From Deltaproteobacteria bacterium (GTDB taxonomy: Bacteria; Desulfobacterota; Syntrophia; Syntrophales; Smithellaceae): a stretch of 18,952 bases of DNA. A model generated the notes under the pieces. The model saw nothing but the letters and a program-made list of their open reading frames with translations, did not search any database and was not told the origin of the DNA. The translations under genes and the position numbers were made by a program. Every line of letters begins with the position of its first letter. The stretch's first letter is position 1. Shown piece after piece: positions 15,801 through 18,952 of this stretch. The DNA lies in contig DSAV01000037.1 in assembly GCA_011046295.1 (NCBI GenBank), positions 1 through 18,952 on the forward strand, written 5' to 3'.

Positions 15801-17147
15801 ATTCACATTAAAAATGTTTTCACCGGAGAAATAATTCCGATTAAAAACAATCCACGGGTTAAACTCCTTTTGTCCAATATGGGACGACTATCGGCGGAAT
15901 TAATCGCCGCAACGGTTCGCGGCCTGGGCATTAGCGCTGAAGCCATGCCGGTGCCGGATATCTACACATTACAACTTGCGCGCAACCACGCTTCGGGCAA
16001 GGAATGCCTGCCTTCGCATCTGGTTTTAGGCAGCGCGCTTAAATATCTCTACTCGGATAAATACCGCAAAGATGAAATATACATCCTGTTTGTCCCCACC
16101 ACTACCGGGCCTTGCCGTACCGGCCAATATTTTGTTTTCTACGAAAATTTATTCCGGGATTTACGCATGGAAAACGTGCTGGTCTTCACTATGGATTCGG
16201 ATAATTCCTACACGGAACTCGGGCCCGAATTCACCAAGCACGCGTGGTGGGCGGCGGTGATTGCCGACTATATGAAAGACGTGGAGACATCACTGCGCAC
16301 TTGCGCCGCTGATCCCGCCGAGGCCATGAAAGTTTATGACCGGATATGGCAAAAAATGATCAGCGTAGCCCAACAAGATATCACGAAGGTTCTTCCCGTC
16401 CTCAAGGAAATAGCCTCTGAAATTTCACAAATACCTCTGACCAGAAAAATGGAAGAATGTCCCAAGGTGCTTATTGTTGGGGAAATTTACGTACGCCGCG
16501 ACGACTTCGCCGTAGATGAACTCATCGGCCAATTCAGCCGCCGTGGAATCATCGGCAAAGTTTCCAACGTTGCTGAATGGTTTTATTATTGTGATTTTGT
16601 CCGTCACTACGAACTTAAAAAGAAATTAAGCCTCTTACCATGGTATCAAAGGGTTTTTTCCAGAGAATTTAAAGACATCATCAACTGGAGAATCGAACAT
16701 ATTTACAAAAAAAACGTGGAGAGAAATATACGCAACACTCTTAGTACGACTTCTCTCGTGCCGCATACGCCGCATGACATGGCTAAAATAATGGAAAATA
16801 CCGAAAAATATTTTGTCAGCCCTGAGCTGCATTCGGAAATCAGCATCTCCAGCGGCGTTGCCGCAACGGCTATGATGGACGGATATTCGGGCATCGTTAA
16901 TATTTCACCTTTTGCCTGCCTCATCGGCCGTGTTATCGAGGGACTTTTCACCCCATGGGCCAGAGAAAAAAGATATCCCGCCATATCAATTGAAATAGAC
17001 GGCAATCTGCTTCCGCCTAATGTTCTTAGCAAATTGGAAATTTTTATGCTTAATGTGCTTAGATTCCGCAACCAGACCGACACTCATAAAATGGTGGAGC
17101 AACAAGGCGTCGAATCACTGCCTATAGACAGAATAATAATCAGGTAA
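12837..17147 (+). CDS. Giant tandem acyl-CoA dehydratase activase / HgdB-like iron-sulfur protein
   Basis: A 1436-residue cytosolic protein of the 2-hydroxyacyl-CoA dehydratase/benzoyl-CoA reductase activase superfamily. Two ASKHA ATPase domains lie in tandem: domain 1 (about 1-255: GINIGSSNVKV, CASGTGEF with C118, SSRCSVF with C156, LVGGVTQN) and domain 2 (about 296-562: LGVDGGSTTTKAC, EIGGQDAKY, CSAGTGSF with C428, GEHCSAF with C469, LQGGVAKN). A Cys-rich linker follows (C590, C593, C597, C615), then a DUF2229-like region (about 660-960: IPRCFSIY, SSYCFPAE, LLGRPYNAF) and a HgdB-like C-terminal region (about 1005-1370) with C1057 (KECLPSH) and C1093 (GPCRTGQ). The family couples ATP hydrolysis to low-potential electron transfer; the substrate here is unknown. 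GGAG lies 5 nt before the ATG. Strong terminators isolate it upstream. Confidence 0.85.
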   Translation: MHSLGINIGSSNVKVTMLQGNNIAWSAIEPHEGDFLVTLKNILNSHPLPVDIKSLATGTEGRRLLNINNAIEPICIEEALQRLHYEADALVSLGGEDLVVYTLDKNKKIITSFSGNKCASGTGEFFKQQLARMNMKLDDINSIDKDCCVFKLSSRCSVFMKSDCTHRLNKGEANKGDIVLSLSDVMAIKVIDFLKRAKIDKGKVLLVGGVTQNQHIIRFIRQRLPEIELIIPEQAPYFEAYGAALLAKKSGSILPPVGSLFKKSRIQFKSFKKLQSAQGRVTYLPSQKGKVIAGREYILGVDGGSTTTKACLIDIQTNEVTASFYGRTHGDPVAALKICLREIKNQVQSDIGDASINITLASTTGSSREILGVFLETPAVYNEIIAHAVGTTFYREEIDTIFEIGGQDAKYVFLKNKVPIDYAMNEACSAGTGSFLEESAQGDLNIARAEEIGDIAIAAQAPLKFGEHCSAFINSDIRNAIQQGASREDITAGIVTSIVSNYLNRVVGNRTIGKNIVLQGGVAKNKAVPLAFAMLLDKDILVPPDPELMGCFGVGILAIQKFNEGFLEKSSYDIDKILATEIIYEKEFQCKACDNFCPIKILNVNNNKYMFGGRCNKYANIRKKKNINENDVFDYIERRNDILFRQCSPDPDSFVRKKDFTIGIPRCFSIYTLWPLYSWFFHILGVETFISKNISPEGTARVESSYCFPAEIAHGAVQDIWDRNPDYIFLPHFRDMESYEKETPANFCPITQALPYYIEKAFPEIPENRYLAPIVSFMYGEEKAAEPFVKIAKTLGFSERDAKKAFHEAYKKQKECFEKFTRLGQKALLQARLDKRPVIVLLGRPYNAFTADANMGIPRKFTTRGYTIIPFDILPFMDETIYPNMYWYYGQQDMKAGTLLKNEDNIFVTYISNFSCAPDSFMLHYLKWIMGAKPFLILELDSHTADAGVDTRIEAFLDIIEGYRSKITEISEERYDNGLRFINKPNEEIHIKNVFTGEIIPIKNNPRVKLLLSNMGRLSAELIAATVRGLGISAEAMPVPDIYTLQLARNHASGKECLPSHLVLGSALKYLYSDKYRKDEIYILFVPTTTGPCRTGQYFVFYENLFRDLRMENVLVFTMDSDNSYTELGPEFTKHAWWAAVIADYMKDVETSLRTCAADPAEAMKVYDRIWQKMISVAQQDITKVLPVLKEIASEISQIPLTRKMEECPKVLIVGEIYVRRDDFAVDELIGQFSRRGIIGKVSNVAEWFYYCDFVRHYELKKKLSLLPWYQRVFSREFKDIINWRIEHIYKKNVERNIRNTLSTTSLVPHTPHDMAKIMENTEKYFVSPELHSEISISSGVAATAMMDGYSGIVNISPFACLIGRVIEGLFTPWAREKRYPAISIEIDGNLLPPNVLSKLEIFMLNVLRFRNQTDTHKMVEQQGVESLPIDRIIIR

Positions 17148-17202
17148 ATTTCGGCGCGTTTTAAAACTCTTTATTATGACACGCGTTTAAAATGATTCTC
17201 CC

Positions 17203-17802
17203 ATGCCGAAAAAGAACATCACAGGAATTATTTTAGCGGGCGGAAAAAATTCCCGCATGGGCCAAAATAAAGCCTTTTTAAAATTAGACGGCCAGCGTCT
17301 AGTGGATAAAGTTCTCGGAGTTTTTCAGGAATTGTTTCCGGAAATTATTATTGTTACCAATGAACCTTTGTCCTATACGGAATTTTCTGAAGCAATAATC
17401 GTGACGGATATTTATAAAAAAAAAGGCGCATTGGGCGGCATACATGCGGGGCTTTTTTACGCCTCTAATAAACATGCGTTTGTTACTGCCTGTGATATGC
17501 CTTTTTTAAATAAAGACTTCATCCTTTATCTTAGCCAGCTGAAAGACAAACATGATATTGTCGTGCCTGTGGCATCCGACGGTTACCAGCCTCTTCACGC
17601 TTTGTATTCGAAAAATTGTCTTTCCCAAATTAAAAACAATCTTGCCGCCGACAAGTTAAAAATAACAGGTTTTTACAAAGGACTGCGTGTTTTGACCGTG
17701 ACGGAAGAAGAAATTAAACCATTCAACAGGGATGGTCGGCTTTTTCTCAATATCAACACGCCTAAGGAAATGGAACTAATTAAAAAAATGCAAGATATTT
17801 AA
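17203..17802 (+). CDS. mobA: Molybdenum cofactor guanylyltransferase
   Basis: A 199-residue MobA-type nucleotidyltransferase that attaches GMP to molybdopterin, making the MGD form of the cofactor used by DMSO-reductase-family enzymes such as formate dehydrogenases. The N-terminus has the signature IILAGGKNSRMGQNKAFL (residues 9-26), then KGALGGIHAGL near 80 and TACDMPFLN near 97, the Mg2+-binding Asp region. DGRLFLNINTPKE closes the protein as in other MobA. Length is normal (about 190-210). No Shine-Dalgarno is clear before the ATG. The stop overlaps the ATG of an in-frame upstream reading of the next gene (TAATG), so the pair is probably co-transcribed. Other mo- genes are not present in the window. 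Confidence 0.9.
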   Translation: MPKKNITGIILAGGKNSRMGQNKAFLKLDGQRLVDKVLGVFQELFPEIIIVTNEPLSYTEFSEAIIVTDIYKKKGALGGIHAGLFYASNKHAFVTACDMPFLNKDFILYLSQLKDKHDIVVPVASDGYQPLHALYSKNCLSQIKNNLAADKLKITGFYKGLRVLTVTEEEIKPFNRDGRLFLNINTPKEMELIKKMQDI

Positions 17803-17840
17803 TGAGGCAAAATACCTGCCTCAGCGAAGGATTGCCCTGC

Positions 17841-18893
17841 ATGAAATTAAAATATTTCTTTGTCTTGTTTGCGATTGCCTTTTTGACGCCTGGCCAATAC
17901 GCTGCAGCTTCCGAGGACAGAGCAAGAAGCTCCGACACTCTGACCATATATCTGGAGAATGACCTTTTCGGGTTGGAAAACAGAGATCGTTATTACACCC
18001 ACGGCACAAAGCTATCTTGGATTTCCCGGGATCTTACGCGATACCGGGATATTATATACAAACCTCAATGGGCTCAGCGAATTATCGAGAGCCTGCCTTA
18101 CCTTAACGACCCACAACGCCTGCGTACGGTATCCGTTTCTCTTGGCCAGAGCATATACACGCCGGAAGATAAAGAAACTGAAAAGCTTATCTCCGATGAC
18201 CGCCCTTATGCCGGAATCACTTACCTGGGCCTCGGACTGCACAGCAGAAATCACCGATTTATGGATACGCTGGAATTGAACATAGGAATCCTCGGGCCAC
18301 ATTCCTATGCGGAAAATTGTCAAAGGATTATCCATGAATGGGCAGGCTCTGTCGACCCCAGGGGATGGGACAACCAACTTCACGATGAGCTTATTGTGAA
18401 TTTATATGTTGAGCGCAAGTGGAAAGCACGTCAACTCAGAAATACTGAGGGTTTTGGATTTGATTTTATTCCGCACGTGGGTATGGCTGTGGGCAATGCT
18501 TATACGGGCGCCAATCTTGGCGGACAGGTTCGTTTCGGCTGGAACATTCCCAACGATTTCGGCACTTATCTTATCCGTGCCGGCTCGGACAGCAGCGCTC
18601 CCCTTGACGACACGGATCCTCGTTTTTTCCCAGTGCTTCATCGTTTCGGCATTCATTTTTTCTTCGGCGTTGACGGAAAAGCCATCGCGCGTAATATTCT
18701 GCTTGACGGAAATACTTTCCGCAGCTCTCACAGTGTCGATAAGAATTATTTCGTTGCCGACTTCATCGGGGGCATGGGAATAATTATTCACCGCTTCAAA
18801 TTCACCTATTCCTACGTTTACCGGACAAAAGAATTTAAAAAACAGAAAGATGAGCACAAATACGGGGCAATATCCTTATCATATACATTTTAA
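17841..18893 (+). CDS. lpxR: LpxR-family lipid A 3'-O-deacylase (outer-membrane barrel)
   Basis: A predicted outer-membrane beta-barrel that removes the 3'-acyloxyacyl group of lipid A. A signal peptide (MKLKYFF through a hydrophobic core to about AAAS at residue 24) is followed by the LpxR hallmarks: ENDLFG with N40-D41, DRYYTHG (49-55), DDRPYAG (119-125), and the catalytic-His block IIHEWAG (H165) with GWDNQLHDE. The C-terminus ends in alternating residues and a final Phe (LSYTF), the usual barrel-assembly signal. At 350 residues it is a little longer than Salmonella LpxR (about 320). The ATG at 17841 is preferred because GAAGGA (17826-17831) lies 9 nt upstream and the signal peptide starts there; an in-frame ATG at 17802 would add 13 residues and overlap the mobA stop. 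Confidence 0.87.
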   Translation: MKLKYFFVLFAIAFLTPGQYAAASEDRARSSDTLTIYLENDLFGLENRDRYYTHGTKLSWISRDLTRYRDIIYKPQWAQRIIESLPYLNDPQRLRTVSVSLGQSIYTPEDKETEKLISDDRPYAGITYLGLGLHSRNHRFMDTLELNIGILGPHSYAENCQRIIHEWAGSVDPRGWDNQLHDELIVNLYVERKWKARQLRNTEGFGFDFIPHVGMAVGNAYTGANLGGQVRFGWNIPNDFGTYLIRAGSDSSAPLDDTDPRFFPVLHRFGIHFFFGVDGKAIARNILLDGNTFRSSHSVDKNYFVADFIGGMGIIIHRFKFTYSYVYRTKEFKKQKDEHKYGAISLSYTF

Positions 18894-18952
18894 CCTGAAA
18901 ACCTTAAGCAATAACAAACAGAGGATCTTTCTTATTTTTTGAGACTGTAAAA

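Overview
The window reads as a chromosomal segment of a strictly anaerobic, Gram-negative bacterium, most likely a Desulfobacterota/Syntrophia-type (former deltaproteobacterial) organism. This is inferred from gene content, not from a marker gene. The anaerobic signs are a four-subunit ferredoxin-dependent 2-oxoacid oxidoreductase, a siroheme-decarboxylase protein of the alternative heme pathway, and a giant 2-hydroxyacyl-CoA-dehydratase-activase-type iron-sulfur protein. The Gram-negative signs are dTDP- and GDP-sugar biosynthesis genes and an LpxR-type outer-membrane lipid A 3'-O-deacylase.

Layout. (1) 1-140: an imperfect direct repeat of about 28 bp. (2) 141-1321, minus strand: a translationally coupled nucleotidyltransferase (RmlA type) and a RmlC-like cupin for deoxysugar synthesis. 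(3) 1435-3052, plus: ribD followed by a specialised NusG paralogue. (4) 3147-6183, plus: a compact korD-korA-korB-korC operon followed by a double-ACT-domain protein. (5) 6200-6607, plus: a small GGQ release-factor-like ribosome-rescue protein. (6) 6608-6849: a convergent intergenic region packed with hairpins, including two near-identical 53-bp repeats and the atpE terminator. (7) 6850-7206, minus: a solitary atpE (c subunit) with a signal peptide. (8) 7412-9156, plus: ahbB-like gene overlapping hemL, linking the first and a late step of siroheme-dependent tetrapyrrole synthesis. (9) 9237-11227, plus: gmd and fcl, converting GDP-mannose to GDP-L-fucose. (10) 11291-12586, plus: two small ATP-synthase accessory membrane proteins and atpB, ended by a strong terminator. 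(11) 12837-17147, plus: a 1436-residue protein with two activase domains, a Cys-rich linker, a DUF2229-like part and a HgdB-like part. (12) 17203-18893, plus: mobA followed by an lpxR homologue.

The genes group into four themes: surface polysaccharide and LPS (rmlA/C-like, nusG-like, gmd, fcl, lpxR); low-potential electron chemistry (kor operon, giant activase protein, mobA for molybdoenzymes); tetrapyrrole and flavin cofactors (ahbB, hemL, ribD); and a split F0 sector of the ATP synthase. No mobile element, phage gene, CRISPR array, tRNA or rRNA was seen. No gene-free stretch exceeds 300 bases; the largest are 6608-6849, 7207-7411 and 12587-12836, and each is described. The observations most worth following are the self-contained tandem-activase protein, the hairpin-repeat array at 6645-6788, the mtRF-R-like rescue factor, and the signal-peptide-bearing c-subunit gene detached from atpB.
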